Below are positions 1-9,118 of a stretch of DNA of 64,000 nt, one piece after another; the first letter of the stretch is position 1; each line of letters starts with the position of its first letter. Where the stretch lies: NCBI RefSeq assembly GCF_042686025.1, contig NZ_JBHUOZ010000001.1, forward strand, positions 992,001 through 1,056,000. Reading direction: 5' to 3'. The position numbers were made by a program, and so were the translations under genes. The DNA comes from Terrimonas rubra. Its GTDB lineage: Bacteria > Bacteroidota > Bacteroidia > Chitinophagales > Chitinophagaceae. Below the pieces are notes generated by a model. It had not been told where the DNA came from. It did not search any database and saw nothing but the letters and a program-made list of their open reading frames with translations.

Positions 1-1893
1 TCTAGTGCCAGTATTACACTTCCCGATTGCAGTAATGTTGCTTTTGCCGGGCTATATTGGGGAGCAGGAATAGCAGTCAACCAGGGTACAAATGGTCCGC
101 TGCCAATGAGTGCAGGCGGTTGGAACCAGGTTAAATTCAAAATCCCGAATGGCAATTACCAAAATGTGACAGCACAAAGAGTGGATACCCTCACAGAGGT
201 ATTTCACAGCTATCAGTCCTTTGCTGATGTTACCCATTTAGTGAGAGCCGGTGGTAGCGGGTTTTATACTGTGGCAAATGTAAAATGTGACACGGTAAAC
301 ACCGCTGCGCAGCCTATTGTAAATGCCTTCGGCGGTTGGACAATGGTCGTTATTTATCGCGATTCAACAATGCCTTTACGTAACATGACCATTTTCGACG
401 GCCTTGCACTTGTAAGAAATACTGCTCCGCATAACGTCCAGACCATTACAGTAACCGGGTTTAGCACCCCTCCTACGGGTGATGTATCGGCCAAAATGGG
501 TATGGTGGTATATGATGGTGATCGTGGCGAAACAGATGGTTTTGAAGTAAGAAGAAATAGCGATGGTGTTTTTGTCTCTCAAACAGATGCAGGACAGGGA
601 GCAGACGCAGTGTCGAATGCGGGTGATGCATGGAACAGTTCAATTACAGATACTACAACTGCCGTAACATCCCGTATTCCTGCCCACCAGAATACATATG
701 GATATGACGCCCATTTATATAAGTTGAACAATACCAATAAAGAGTATTTCCGGAACAATGATAATACAGCCGTTTTTCGTTTAAGAACTTCATCGGAAGG
801 CTATGTTTTAGGTGTTGTTACTTCTGAGATTGACACTTACGAACCGGAAATGCTGATGGAAAATGGCATTACAAACCTGAATGGAGCCACTGCAAGTAAA
901 GGTGACACCCTTATTGTAAATGCAAATATTCGCAATACCGGCACTGATCTGGCTAAACAAGTGCAGGCGACCTATTCGCTGCCAGCCTATTTAAAATATG
1001 TGCCTAATTCTATTATTTTAAACGGCACGCCTAAATCCGACGCTTCGGGTGATGATGAAGCGGACTATGACGCGGGTACCAGAACTGTCAAAGCAAATAT
1101 TGGAACCGGTAGTTCTTCTGTTACAGGGGGCGACATCCCGGGAAACAATGCTGCAACCTATACCATGACGTATAAAGTTACCATTAGCAAAGACTGTTCA
1201 GATATTGGTACAACACCTTTGCCTTTAATACTTCAGGGTAAACTGTTTTATGAGGGATTGACCACCGGGTTGGGAGATTCAACCGGTTCCCGTACGGCGT
1301 CAAATAATAACTGTGTACAGCCGGTTGCCCCTGATACTATTTTTCTAACATCCGGATGTGCTATAACCTTACCGGTACGGTTACTGAGCTTTAGAAGCGT
1401 AACGCAATCAAATGGCACTTTGTTAACCTGGAAGGTAGAGGAGCATAATGACGGTAAAAATTATACCCTTCAATCCTCATTTGACGGAACTTCTTTTTCG
1501 GACCTGTATTCGCTGAATGTACCGCTACAAAACGGAACAATTAGTTATGAATACCTGGACAAAAACAAATACGGAGAAAAAACTATTTACTATCGCCTGA
1601 AGATGACCAGCATCGACGGTACCATTGAGTACAGTCATACACTAGTTTCCCGTTTTGAAACAAGTTCAAATTGGAGCTTAACCCCTAACCCCGTATCAAC
1701 GGTGGCCATATTTCGTACAAACAAACCGGTTGATCGCCTGGAATGGTATAATTTCAGTGGTCAACTGCTAAAAACTGTCGATAAACCTTTAAATGGTCAG
1801 CGTATAGAATTATCCCGCCTTGCATCAGGTACCTATATCGTTAAGGCATACCAGGATGGAGAAGCAACAGCTATTAAAATGATCAAACGATAA
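1..1893 (+). CDS. T9SS-sorted surface protein, 5' end outside window
   Basis: The frame is open from the first base (reading SSASITLPDC...), so the gene begins upstream and only its last 630 codons are here. The middle part carries a DUF11-like repeat about 70-110 codons long (GDTLIVNANIRNTGTDLAKQ and following), a fold common in bacterial surface proteins. Next comes an Ig/FN3-like linker beginning LPVRLLSF, with the usual YYRLKM strand. The last ~75 residues are a type A T9SS sorting domain (LTPNPVS ... LASGTYIVKAYQDG). The protein should be exported by Sec and the Por machinery and end at the cell surface or outside. A strong hairpin terminator follows. Ligand and function are unknown. Confidence 0.85.
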   Translation, partial: SSASITLPDCSNVAFAGLYWGAGIAVNQGTNGPLPMSAGGWNQVKFKIPNGNYQNVTAQRVDTLTEVFHSYQSFADVTHLVRAGGSGFYTVANVKCDTVNTAAQPIVNAFGGWTMVVIYRDSTMPLRNMTIFDGLALVRNTAPHNVQTITVTGFSTPPTGDVSAKMGMVVYDGDRGETDGFEVRRNSDGVFVSQTDAGQGADAVSNAGDAWNSSITDTTTAVTSRIPAHQNTYGYDAHLYKLNNTNKEYFRNNDNTAVFRLRTSSEGYVLGVVTSEIDTYEPEMLMENGITNLNGATASKGDTLIVNANIRNTGTDLAKQVQATYSLPAYLKYVPNSIILNGTPKSDASGDDEADYDAGTRTVKANIGTGSSSVTGGDIPGNNAATYTMTYKVTISKDCSDIGTTPLPLILQGKLFYEGLTTGLGDSTGSRTASNNNCVQPVAPDTIFLTSGCAITLPVRLLSFRSVTQSNGTLLTWKVEEHNDGKNYTLQSSFDGTSFSDLYSLNVPLQNGTISYEYLDKNKYGEKTIYYRLKMTSIDGTIEYSHTLVSRFETSSNWSLTPNPVSTVAIFRTNKPVDRLEWYNFSGQLLKTVDKPLNGQRIELSRLASGTYIVKAYQDGEATAIKMIKR

Positions 1894-1916
1894 TTGATAA
1901 AATTGTTTTGAACGCT

Positions 1917-1946
1917 AAAAGGGATGTCTTTGAGACATCCCTTTTT
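1917..1946. terminator. Hairpin terminator between convergent genes
   Basis: A perfect 9-bp stem (gggatgtct at 1921-1929, agacatccc at 1933-1941) with a 3-nt loop is flanked by AAAA on the left and TTTTT on the right. It can stop transcription from both the surface protein gene and the convergent lipoprotein gene. Confidence 0.8.
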
Positions 1947-1983
1947 ATTTAGTACCAATAAGGATAAGTTTAACGCGTTCCTG

Positions 1984-2502
1984 TTATCTTGCCCCGATAT
2001 AGATCCATGTTTCATCAAAAGCGGTCTTGTGGCCTGTTACACCGGCTTCGTCCATCCAGTATTTGATACGGATGGTTTTTGTTGCCGGGTCCCAGGTATT
2101 TATACCGGAGGGGTCCAATACCGCCGAGCGGCCATTCTCAGATGGCTGCCCGTAACCGTTTCTTACACTCACCGCTTTATTGGTTGCGGGATCGAATTTT
2201 ACAATAACCGAAAATTTACTGTAATAGGAAAGGCTGCCGCCATGCAGGATCAGGTGACCGCTTATGCCCAGCTCCGGTGCAAACATTTCAATTTCGGTGT
2301 TACTGATGGTTTTAAGATGGTATTCCTTAGCTGCAGGCGCACTGATGCGCGGCTCTGTTTTATCCGTTATCGTGCCCGTTATACTATACCGGCCATCGAA
2401 TTTGTTGATATCCCCGTTAATTTCTGTATCCTCCTTTTTCTTTTTACAGGAAAGCAATACCAGAAACAGGAGGCTGGTTATGAACCATATTTTCCGTTGC
2501 AT
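1984..2502 (-). CDS. Small lipoprotein with DUF4361/DUF1735-like C-terminus
   Basis: The 172-residue product starts with a lipoprotein signal peptide whose lipobox ends in LLSCKKKK, Cys about residue 19. The C-terminal third (INTWDPATKTIRIKYWMDEA, then FDETWIYIG) resembles the end of Bacteroidota surface lipoproteins of the DUF1735/DUF4361 type found near SusD-like proteins, but no SusC/SusD pair is nearby. It is likely anchored in the outer membrane or periplasm. The resemblance is from memory of the families and needs a profile search; the lipoprotein call is firm. Confidence 0.75.
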   Translation of the reverse strand: MQRKIWFITSLLFLVLLSCKKKKEDTEINGDINKFDGRYSITGTITDKTEPRISAPAAKEYHLKTISNTEIEMFAPELGISGHLILHGGSLSYYSKFSVIVKFDPATNKAVSVRNGYGQPSENGRSAVLDPSGINTWDPATKTIRIKYWMDEAGVTGHKTAFDETWIYIGAR

Positions 2503-2634
2503 ATAGTTGTTTTTTATACATCGGAAGAAATTAAAAATGTCATCGGGGAGGCTGCCATAGAAAAAGGGGCTCAGCCATTGAACCCCTTAAAATTTTCATA
2601 TACCCTTTATTACCCGTGACATTTACCAGCACGA

Positions 2635-3234
2635 TCAGGCCATATCAGAAAGGTTTTTCTTTACTTCTTCCACATGTTTTCCAAACTCTTTATTAAAGTG
2701 GAAGCGCGACACAAAAAACGAGACTGCGATAAGTGCTGTATAGGCACATATACGTAGCCCGGTGGCAATATCATACCAGGGTTGTATTAATTGTGCCGTG
2801 CCGGCATTTTTAAAAACCTCCAGGAATACGGCCAGTAAAACAACACCTGCCAGGTAAGTAAGCCGGTAGCCCCATAACATGTATTCCATAGAGCGTATAT
2901 CGCGCTTTAGCTGGTCTGCCACCGGGGCATCTGTCCGGCCTGTCCTGTTCAAAATAAAATAGGCTATGCCAAAAAATACAGACCCTAATACGATAAGCCC
3001 CGCAAAAAGACCGAAAAAGGGATCGGATTGCAGCGAAGGGTTTTGTATTGCTTTAACAATGAGAATGATGAACAGGAATGGGATAATAACCACCTGCCTT
3101 CCAAGGGCCGTTTTTAACGAGGCCGCAGGGCCATAACTTTTTTGTTGACTAAGTTCCATGATTTTGTTTTTTGAGGTTGAAGTATTGGTTAAATGATTGT
3201 TTTGCCACTTATGTTTAAGATCATCGAGTTCCAT
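2635..3234 (-). CDS. Four-helix membrane protein paired with an ECF sigma factor
   Basis: The 199-residue product has a charged N-terminus (MELDDLKHKWQN) and four hydrophobic segments at about residues 47-64, 73-96, 120-140 and 156-176. The gene starts 3 nt after the stop of the upstream sigma-factor gene, so the two are almost surely co-transcribed. In this position one expects an anti-sigma factor or a membrane partner. The start resembles the N-terminal stretch of Bacteroidota proteins encoded next to ECF sigma genes, but no zinc-binding anti-sigma motif is visible, so an anti-sigma role is inference. Confidence 0.75.
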   Translation of the reverse strand: MELDDLKHKWQNNHLTNTSTSKNKIMELSQQKSYGPAASLKTALGRQVVIIPFLFIILIVKAIQNPSLQSDPFFGLFAGLIVLGSVFFGIAYFILNRTGRTDAPVADQLKRDIRSMEYMLWGYRLTYLAGVVLLAVFLEVFKNAGTAQLIQPWYDIATGLRICAYTALIAVSFFVSRFHFNKEFGKHVEEVKKNLSDMA

Positions 3235-3237
3235 AAT

Positions 3238-3729
3238 TTATATATTTATTAGTTGTCTTAATTTTTCTTTTACCCGGGTCATCTTTACACGCAAAGTACT
3301 TTCGCTTACGCCTAAGATCACCTCCATTTCTTTATAAGACCTGTCTTCCAGGTATAACAAGGTCAGTGCCTTCTCAACCCCGTTCAGCTTTGCAATAGCA
3401 TGATAGAGTTGCTGCAGTTGTTCATCTTCCGGGGGTGAAGAAAAGTCTGTTATTTCAGGCATAACATCTCTCTGCACAACCGGTATCATTCTTTTCTTTT
3501 TACGGATACCGGAAAGCGCCGTATTGATAGATACCTGGTACAACCAGGTGCTGAATTTGGCCTCACCCCTGAACTGGTCAAAAGACTTCCAGGTTTGTAC
3601 CATGATCTCCTGGAATAGATCCTGCCGGTCCTGTTCGGTTTCTCCATACAGCCGGCATACCTTCCAGATCAGGGCCTCGTTCCCGGCAATTCGTTCCGTA
3701 AAAGCATCCTGTTGTTGTTGGCTTGTCAA
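3238..3729 (-). CDS. ECF-family RNA polymerase sigma factor
   Basis: The 163-residue length is typical of ECF sigma factors. Region 2 spans about residues 18-85, with the conserved stretch DRQDLFQEIMVQTWKSFDQF and the FSTWLYQVSINTA motif. Region 4 is at about residues 110-160 and contains the helix-turn-helix MEVILGVSESTLRVKMTRVK. It directs RNA polymerase to a specific promoter set. It is first in a two-gene operon with the membrane protein 3 nt downstream, its probable control partner. Confidence 0.93.
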   Translation of the reverse strand: MTSQQQQDAFTERIAGNEALIWKVCRLYGETEQDRQDLFQEIMVQTWKSFDQFRGEAKFSTWLYQVSINTALSGIRKKKRMIPVVQRDVMPEITDFSSPPEDEQLQQLYHAIAKLNGVEKALTLLYLEDRSYKEMEVILGVSESTLRVKMTRVKEKLRQLINI

Positions 3730-3993
3730 TTCTTATTCATTTTATGTATATGTAGTCAAGAAAGGAAAAATGTTACGGAAAGAAAATATTTTTTCAAACT
3801 TTTTTAGACACGGATGATCCCGCCCTCCTGTTAATTTTGCGGAAACAAACAGTTTTGCCATAATCATGGCTTTTAAACAGCCGCTATATTTTACCTTTGT
3901 TAGGGCCGCTTTCTTTAACACGCAATACTCATCAGTTGCTGCGGGTATTGTTTCCTCCTTATTGCTGATACCTAAACCAAAAGTTTGCTATCT

Positions 3994-6030
3994 ATGAAGC
4001 ACAAACACATATACGATGCACAGGGCCGCCAGCTTTGCTGTACACCACAGGAAGAAAAAATATATACCGACGCCAATGCTCGGACCTTACTGGAAGAAAA
4101 GCCTCATAGAGAAGACCACGACCATGAACACAGTGATGATGATGGCCATGACCATGGCAGCACCAACAAAACGACCTTCCGGTTATTCCTGCCCTCCGTT
4201 ATCAGCTTTGTGTTATTAATGCTGGCTATTGCTTTTGATAACTGGTTGCCGCAAACATGGTTTACCGGCTGGGTAAGGCTGGTTTGGTATATTATGGCCT
4301 ATGCGCCGGTGGGGTTGCCGGTAATTAAAGAAGCGCTTGACAGCATCCGCAAAAGCAATATATTTTCCGAATTCCTGTTAATGAGCATTGCCACCATCGG
4401 AGCCTTTAGTATTGGCGAATACCCCGAGGGTGTGGCCGTGATGCTTTTTTATGCCGTAGGCGAAGTATTCCAGACACTGGCCGTAACCAGGGCCAAATCC
4501 AGCATTAAAGCCCTGCTGGATCAACGGCCCGATGAAGCCACCCTTTTAAAAAACAACCAACCGGTTACCGTAAAAGCGGCCGACGTAAACATTGGCGATA
4601 TTATCCAGTTAAAACCCGGTGAAAAACTGGGGCTGGATGGTGAACTGCTATCAGAAACGGCAGCCTTTAACACGGCAGCGCTTACCGGCGAAAGTAAGCC
4701 CGATACTAAAACCAAAGGCGAAGTGGTTTTAGCCGGCATGATCAACCTTAACACTGTTGCCCAGGTAAAAGTTACCACGGCCTATAATGACAGCAAGCTG
4801 AGCAAAATTCTCGAGCTGGTACAAAATGCCACTTCACAAAAAGCGCCTACCGAGCTGTTCATCCGCAAGTTTGCAAAAGTGTACACGCCCATCGTGGTAT
4901 TGCTGGCGGTGCTCATTACTGTTGTTCCTTATTTTTTTACCAGCCCTTATATATTTGATCAGTGGCTGTACCGGGCCCTGGTGTTCCTGGTTATTTCCTG
5001 TCCCTGTGCCTTGGTCATCAGTATTCCGTTGGGTTATTTTGGGGGTATTGGTGCTGCCAGTCGTAATGGCATACTTTTTAAGGGAAGCAATTTTTTAGAT
5101 GTACTGGCCGGTATTAAAAATGTGGTAATGGATAAAACCGGCACCATGACCGAAGGCGTGTTTAATGTACAGGAAGTAAAAATGCAGGAAGGTTTTGATG
5201 AAAAACAGATCATGCCCCTGGTAAATGCGCTGGAAAGCCAGAGTACCCACCCCGTAGCAACTGCCATTCATAATTATGTGGGGCCTATTAACCCTTCCAT
5301 AAAACTGGAGAACAGCGAGGAGATTGCCGGCCATGGACTTACAGCAACCGTAAATGGTAAACAACTGCTGGCAGGTAATTTTAAGCTGATGGAGAAGTTC
5401 AATATCCCCTACAATATCGATGCTGCTGGTATTGTGTACACCACCATTGCCATAGCTTACGATGGAAAGTTTGCCGGGTATATTACCATTGCCGATAGTA
5501 TTAAAGCCGATGCAAAAGAAACCATTAACAAACTACACCAGCTTACCGTAAAAGCCACCATGCTCAGCGGCGATAAAAACACCGTGGTTAAACATGTAGC
5601 GCAGGAACTGGGTATTGATCATGCGTTTGGCGATTTATTACCGGAGGACAAAGTAAATAAAGTAAAAGCCATTAAGGCCCAAAACGAAACCGTGGCTTTT
5701 GCAGGCGATGGTGTAAACGATGCGCCGGTGGTAGCTTTAAGCGATGTGGGCATTGCCATGGGCGGCCTGGGCAGCGATGCTACCATTGAAACGGCCGATG
5801 TAGTGATACAGGACGATAAGCCCTCTAAAATACCCATGGCCATCATGATTGGTAAACAAACCAAAAAAATTGTGTGGCAAAACATCACCCTTGCCTTCGT
5901 GGTAAAAGCCATTGTACTGGTTTTAGGTGCGGGCGGCCTGGCCACCATGTGGGAAGCCGTATTTGCCGATGTGGGTGTTGCCTTACTGGCGATATTGAAT
6001 GCCGTACGCATACAGCGCATGCAATTTTAA
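3994..6030 (+). CDS. Zn/Cd/Pb-type heavy-metal P-type ATPase
   Basis: A P1B-type ATPase that pumps divalent metal ions out of the cytoplasm. From the ATG at 3994 (678 residues) one sees a His/Asp-rich metal-binding tail at about residues 38-55 instead of an HMA domain, TGES at ~231-234, the CPC transport motif at ~336-338, the phosphorylation site DKTGT at ~380-384, the HP motif at ~419-420, and GDGVNDAP at ~572-579. The last helix holds the Asp of FADVGVALLAILNA, which with CPC marks subgroup P1B-2 (Zn, Cd, Pb). A TTG nine bases upstream is less likely as start. A TACCTTTG element lies at 3892-3899, but with no clear -33 partner. No metal regulator gene is adjacent. Confidence 0.93.
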   Translation: MKHKHIYDAQGRQLCCTPQEEKIYTDANARTLLEEKPHREDHDHEHSDDDGHDHGSTNKTTFRLFLPSVISFVLLMLAIAFDNWLPQTWFTGWVRLVWYIMAYAPVGLPVIKEALDSIRKSNIFSEFLLMSIATIGAFSIGEYPEGVAVMLFYAVGEVFQTLAVTRAKSSIKALLDQRPDEATLLKNNQPVTVKAADVNIGDIIQLKPGEKLGLDGELLSETAAFNTAALTGESKPDTKTKGEVVLAGMINLNTVAQVKVTTAYNDSKLSKILELVQNATSQKAPTELFIRKFAKVYTPIVVLLAVLITVVPYFFTSPYIFDQWLYRALVFLVISCPCALVISIPLGYFGGIGAASRNGILFKGSNFLDVLAGIKNVVMDKTGTMTEGVFNVQEVKMQEGFDEKQIMPLVNALESQSTHPVATAIHNYVGPINPSIKLENSEEIAGHGLTATVNGKQLLAGNFKLMEKFNIPYNIDAAGIVYTTIAIAYDGKFAGYITIADSIKADAKETINKLHQLTVKATMLSGDKNTVVKHVAQELGIDHAFGDLLPEDKVNKVKAIKAQNETVAFAGDGVNDAPVVALSDVGIAMGGLGSDATIETADVVIQDDKPSKIPMAIMIGKQTKKIVWQNITLAFVVKAIVLVLGAGGLATMWEAVFADVGVALLAILNAVRIQRMQF

Positions 6031-6193
6031 AAAGCCATTTTACAATATACCAGCGACCCTCTGATTTATAGTCAGAGGCCCCTAAATCTAAAAACAAGCC
6101 TAAGAAACTCAACGGCAGCAATAAATATGTCATTGGTATGATAGGTAAGCAATTTTATGGCACTCATTCGGGTTGGCTTTACCTGTGTATAAT

Positions 6194-6297
6194 TTTACCC
6201 GCAGATAGCGCCGATTGTTTCCGCAGATTTTAGCAGATTATAACATTATTGGCGAAAATCTGCGCTGCCCTTTTTCTGCGACATTAGCGGGTAAAAC
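6194..6297. repeat. Imperfect long palindrome, MITE-like intergenic element
   Basis: The ends TTTTACCCGC (6194-6203) and GCGGGTAAAA (6288-6297) are perfect inverted copies. An inner pair, CGCAGATTTT (6223-6232) and AAAATCTGCG (6256-6265), is also perfect. Short CGCAGAT-type units recur in between. The whole stretch can fold into one branched hairpin. It sits in the 584-bp gap between the ATPase and RtcB genes; I see nothing else in that gap. Similar CGCAGATTT-rich intergenic repeats are known from Bacteroidota genomes; membership of a family is inference. Confidence 0.6.
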
Positions 6298-6614
6298 CGT
6301 TGCCTAATTAAAAAGGAATTGCCATTTCTTATAAAACAGCACCCGACTTAAGGATGAGATTTTGTGTATCGTTTTAAAATCCTCTGCCCGGAAGGGTTAT
6401 TTATTTTGCAATCTCAACTCGCCGTATAAAGCATTCACTAACATTAACCACCAAAAATGCCAATACACCTGTATCATTATTACTACTTCAACCATTGCTT
6501 CTCCTCTGCCGCCCGGCATACCAAACATACCCGTTACTGGTTTAAAAAATAGTTTGAAAAACCGGGGCGTAAACTATATAACAAACGGCCCCAACACAGG
6601 GCCGCTTTTACGGT

Positions 6615-7745
6615 TTAAATTTCGGTATACTTAATGGTTACTACCGGTGTTGTTTGTGTTATTTTTTTTAAATACGGCTGGTATTTAAAAATATCCTCCG
6701 CATTTTTATATGCAAAGTCAAACTCCTGTATATACCCATGTGGAAAGTTGCCGCTACGGTCTAACAGTTCGCTAAACTGCTCCTGGTATTGTTTCCGCTG
6801 TTTTTGCTTTAATACTGTTTTCCAGTATTTCATGGCATCAAACCGCGATAGCTTACGGCCAGCGCCGTGTGCACAGGAGTGTAAAGCATTTGCCGCAGCG
6901 GTTAAGGAAGCGGGTTGTACCAACAAACTACCTCTTGACATAGATAATGGTATTACCACCGTTTTACCCGTGGCCAGTGCCGTACTTCCCTTGCGGTGTA
7001 TTACCTTACCGTTGGTAAACTGTAAATGGTTGTGTACAGCATCTTCCAGTACATACGGCGTGCCGTGTAATACACCGGTATCATCCACCTGGCTGTAGTT
7101 TAACTTCAGGTAGTTTTTTGCAATACCCACTTTATTACATTGTATATAATTGGCCTGCTGCAAAAAAATAAAGGTTTTTATACAAAAGTTTTTTCGTCTT
7201 TCATAACCAAACTCCAATGTTGTCTGGTAGTACTGTAAAAACTGCTCTTTCAAAAACTCTTTGTGTACAAAATCCACCGTTTTGCCATATACCTTTGAAA
7301 AGTCCCTGGTTAGCTGTATACATTGCTGGTACAGGCCAATACCACGATCCCTGGTACCTGTATGACAAATAATATAAACAGCCTCTTCATCTTCCTCAAT
7401 GGCTAAAAAATGGTTGCCGCCACCCAGCCCGTCATCGGTCATTTGCTGATGCGCAAATTGTAAGGCTTTGTAATGCGCCCGTTTGTCAAATGGTTTTAAC
7501 CAGTATTGTTTATTCACTTTAAGGTACATAACCCCACAGCCAATATCCTTACCGGTTATTAAGGGGTAACAATAATCCGATGTTTCAAAAACCACCCCAA
7601 CCGGCAGGGCTTTTTCAGCGCAGTAATGAATATCGGTAAAAGCACAAACGGCATTTACAAAAGGTTTTTGTGCATACTGCTGCAGCTGATGCATAGCATT
7701 CTCTTCAATGCTATTGGCATCGCAATAAAATCCAATAGATTGCAT
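6615..7745 (-). CDS. rtcB: RtcB-family RNA ligase, short form
   Basis: RtcB joins RNA 3'-phosphate (or 2',3'-cyclic phosphate) ends to 5'-OH ends with GTP and Mn2+. Visible motifs are DIGCGV (67-72, metal-binding Asp and Cys), GGGNHF (108-113), HTGTR (128-132), HNH (238-240), HRKGST (250-255), a Ser-Arg-Gly stretch SMSRGSL near 268-274, and AHGAGR (292-297), the last carrying the His that is guanylylated. At 376 residues it is shorter than E. coli RtcB (about 408) and the archaeal enzymes (about 480). No rtcA or rtcR neighbour is present, so the role is likely RNA repair or a related task under stress; that is inference. Confidence 0.9.
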   Translation of the reverse strand: MQSIGFYCDANSIEENAMHQLQQYAQKPFVNAVCAFTDIHYCAEKALPVGVVFETSDYCYPLITGKDIGCGVMYLKVNKQYWLKPFDKRAHYKALQFAHQQMTDDGLGGGNHFLAIEEDEEAVYIICHTGTRDRGIGLYQQCIQLTRDFSKVYGKTVDFVHKEFLKEQFLQYYQTTLEFGYERRKNFCIKTFIFLQQANYIQCNKVGIAKNYLKLNYSQVDDTGVLHGTPYVLEDAVHNHLQFTNGKVIHRKGSTALATGKTVVIPLSMSRGSLLVQPASLTAAANALHSCAHGAGRKLSRFDAMKYWKTVLKQKQRKQYQEQFSELLDRSGNFPHGYIQEFDFAYKNAEDIFKYQPYLKKITQTTPVVTIKYTEI

Positions 7746-8019
7746 GTTCTTATTTTTTACGAAAAAAAAGATTAGTTCCTGGGGATTGGTAGGAACATCT
7801 TCCCCATACAGAGATGTCAGCAGCCGAAGAGTATTCGGAAATGCAAAACTACAGAAAGAAAAAGGATTTATAAAAATTTAACCATTTCAATTGGTTGAGC
7901 AGAGTTACTACAGCTGAACGGAGCGTCGCAACCGCAGCCCCATCAGGGCGTTACAGCTGGCAACAAAAAATAAACTATTACAACCCGCTTTGTTTATTTT
8001 CGCTACAAAAAACAATAAC

Positions 8020-8331
8020 ATGGTAGCAGATATAGTAGCACAATTAAAAAATGGTGAGCTGAGCTTTAAAGAAGTACTGGCTTTTATTGAAGATAGTTAT
8101 ACCCACCGCCCCTTTGCTTTTAAAAACGGCGATCAGTACAATACCGCCAACGAAAACCAGGGCAGCGCCCGTGTGTTTGCTTTTGCCAAACAACAAAACC
8201 TTGGTAAGGAAGATACGTTATTGTTATTTGCCGAGCATTATAAAGCTGTGCTCGATAATCCGCAGGGAACCGATCACCAGAACATCCGACAGTTTATGCT
8301 GCACGGCTGGGAGGGTATTGCGTTTGAATAG
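8020..8331 (+). CDS. HopJ-family small protein
   Basis: The 103-residue product matches the HopJ type III effector family (for example LSFKEVLAFIEDSYTHRPFA and NQGSARVFAFA). The family name comes from a Pseudomonas effector, but members are widespread in free-living bacteria without type III secretion, so an effector role is not implied; the cytoplasmic function is unknown. A TTG-initiated version 30 bases upstream would add a poorly conserved tail, so the ATG at 8020 is preferred. A clear terminator follows at 8360. Confidence 0.85.
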   Translation: MVADIVAQLKNGELSFKEVLAFIEDSYTHRPFAFKNGDQYNTANENQGSARVFAFAKQQNLGKEDTLLLFAEHYKAVLDNPQGTDHQNIRQFMLHGWEGIAFE

Positions 8332-8359
8332 TTTTAAAAATGCAAATTTTATTCGCCGG

Positions 8360-8392
8360 GGCTGCTTACCTATGTAAGCAGCCTTGTTTTTT
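8360..8392 (+). terminator. Intrinsic terminator after the HopJ-family gene
   Basis: A perfect 10-bp stem (ggctgcttac at 8360-8369, gtaagcagcc at 8374-8383) with a 4-nt loop is followed by TTGTTTTTT. Confidence 0.85.
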
Positions 8393-8794
8393 ATGGTATC
8401 AAGCATTGTAACATATCCTGTATATTTTTATAAACCTAACGTATATATATTATCGGATGAAACAGTTTAAATATTTATAATACAAGTACCCCTTATTCTG
8501 TACAAAGTATATTACATATTGCACAATATTTTTTCTTGCTATCGGCTGTGCTCATTTTTTTATGTAAAATTTTTTTTGTGAGCAGGCCCTTGTTGTTAAT
8601 AAATCGGGGCGTGTTCATGCCCATGATTATCAAGGTGTTTAATAAAAAACAGTTGCCGCCTTATAATAAAACCGGTGGTGGTTGCTTCGCTTTCTGCACT
8701 TGCCGGCAAGCCAGCCACATTGCTTTATCATAAATTTTAATCACCTTTGTTAGACAAGTTCATCATCCTTTTTTAAACACCAAATTGTTCACCT

Positions 8795-8920
8795 ATGTTT
8801 ACTAAACTGGCCCTGGCATTATCCGCACTTGTTATACAATTACCGGCCGGCATTTTTTCTTTCTTATTGTTTTTACTGCCGGCTTCATTCCGAATAAAGC
8901 TTGTATCATACCTGTATTAA
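8795..8920 (+). CDS. Possible 41-residue hydrophobic peptide
   Basis: ATG at 8795 opens a 41-codon frame ending TAA at 8918-8920 (begins MFTKLALALSALVIQLPAG). It has a Lys at position 4, one long hydrophobic segment and a basic tail, like a signal peptide or single-pass membrane peptide. A TCACCTTTG element, one base off the TAnnTTTG promoter consensus, lies about 45 bases upstream, with TTG 18 bases before that. No homologue is recognised, so it may be a real small membrane protein, the leftover of a decayed secreted-protein gene, or chance. Apart from this, the 726 bases between the terminator at 8392 and the gene at 9119 hold nothing I can name. Confidence 0.3.
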   Translation: MFTKLALALSALVIQLPAGIFSFLLFLLPASFRIKLVSYLY

Positions 8921-9118
8921 CCATTGTAAACAATGGCCTTTATGTACAGGACTGAAATCTTTGTTTTCATTTTTTACCAGGCTTTGTTTTATAAAACACC
9001 GGCGTTTTACCAGGTGACCCTGTAATCATTTTTATTCCAGCCCTCCCGATAAGCCAGATCATATTTTTTTAACCCCGCAGGTATTATATCCATACCCGGC
9101 GGATAAACCTAACATGTA

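Noticed and set aside
1924..2619. A 231-codon plus-strand frame opposite the small lipoprotein gene
   Set aside because: Shadow of the minus-strand gene; the latter has a lipobox and sensible composition.
3524..3817. Plus-strand frame over the sigma-factor gene
   Set aside because: Shadow frame; the minus-strand sigma factor is unambiguous.
6362..6634. A 90-codon frame downstream of the ATPase gene
   Set aside because: Biased, low-quality composition, no recognised start context or domain, and it overlaps the end of rtcB on the opposite strand.
7880..7975. GC-richer stretch before the HopJ-family gene (TTACTACAGCTGAACGGAGC and onward)
   Set aside because: It shows short complementary words and slight similarity to bases around 60530, but I could not align them convincingly, so no repeat is claimed.
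8536..8733. A 65-codon frame in the gap before the BspA-like gene
   Set aside because: Odd composition (GGGCFAFCTCRQASHIALS end), no promoter fit; the 41-codon frame at 8795 is more plausible but also unsure.
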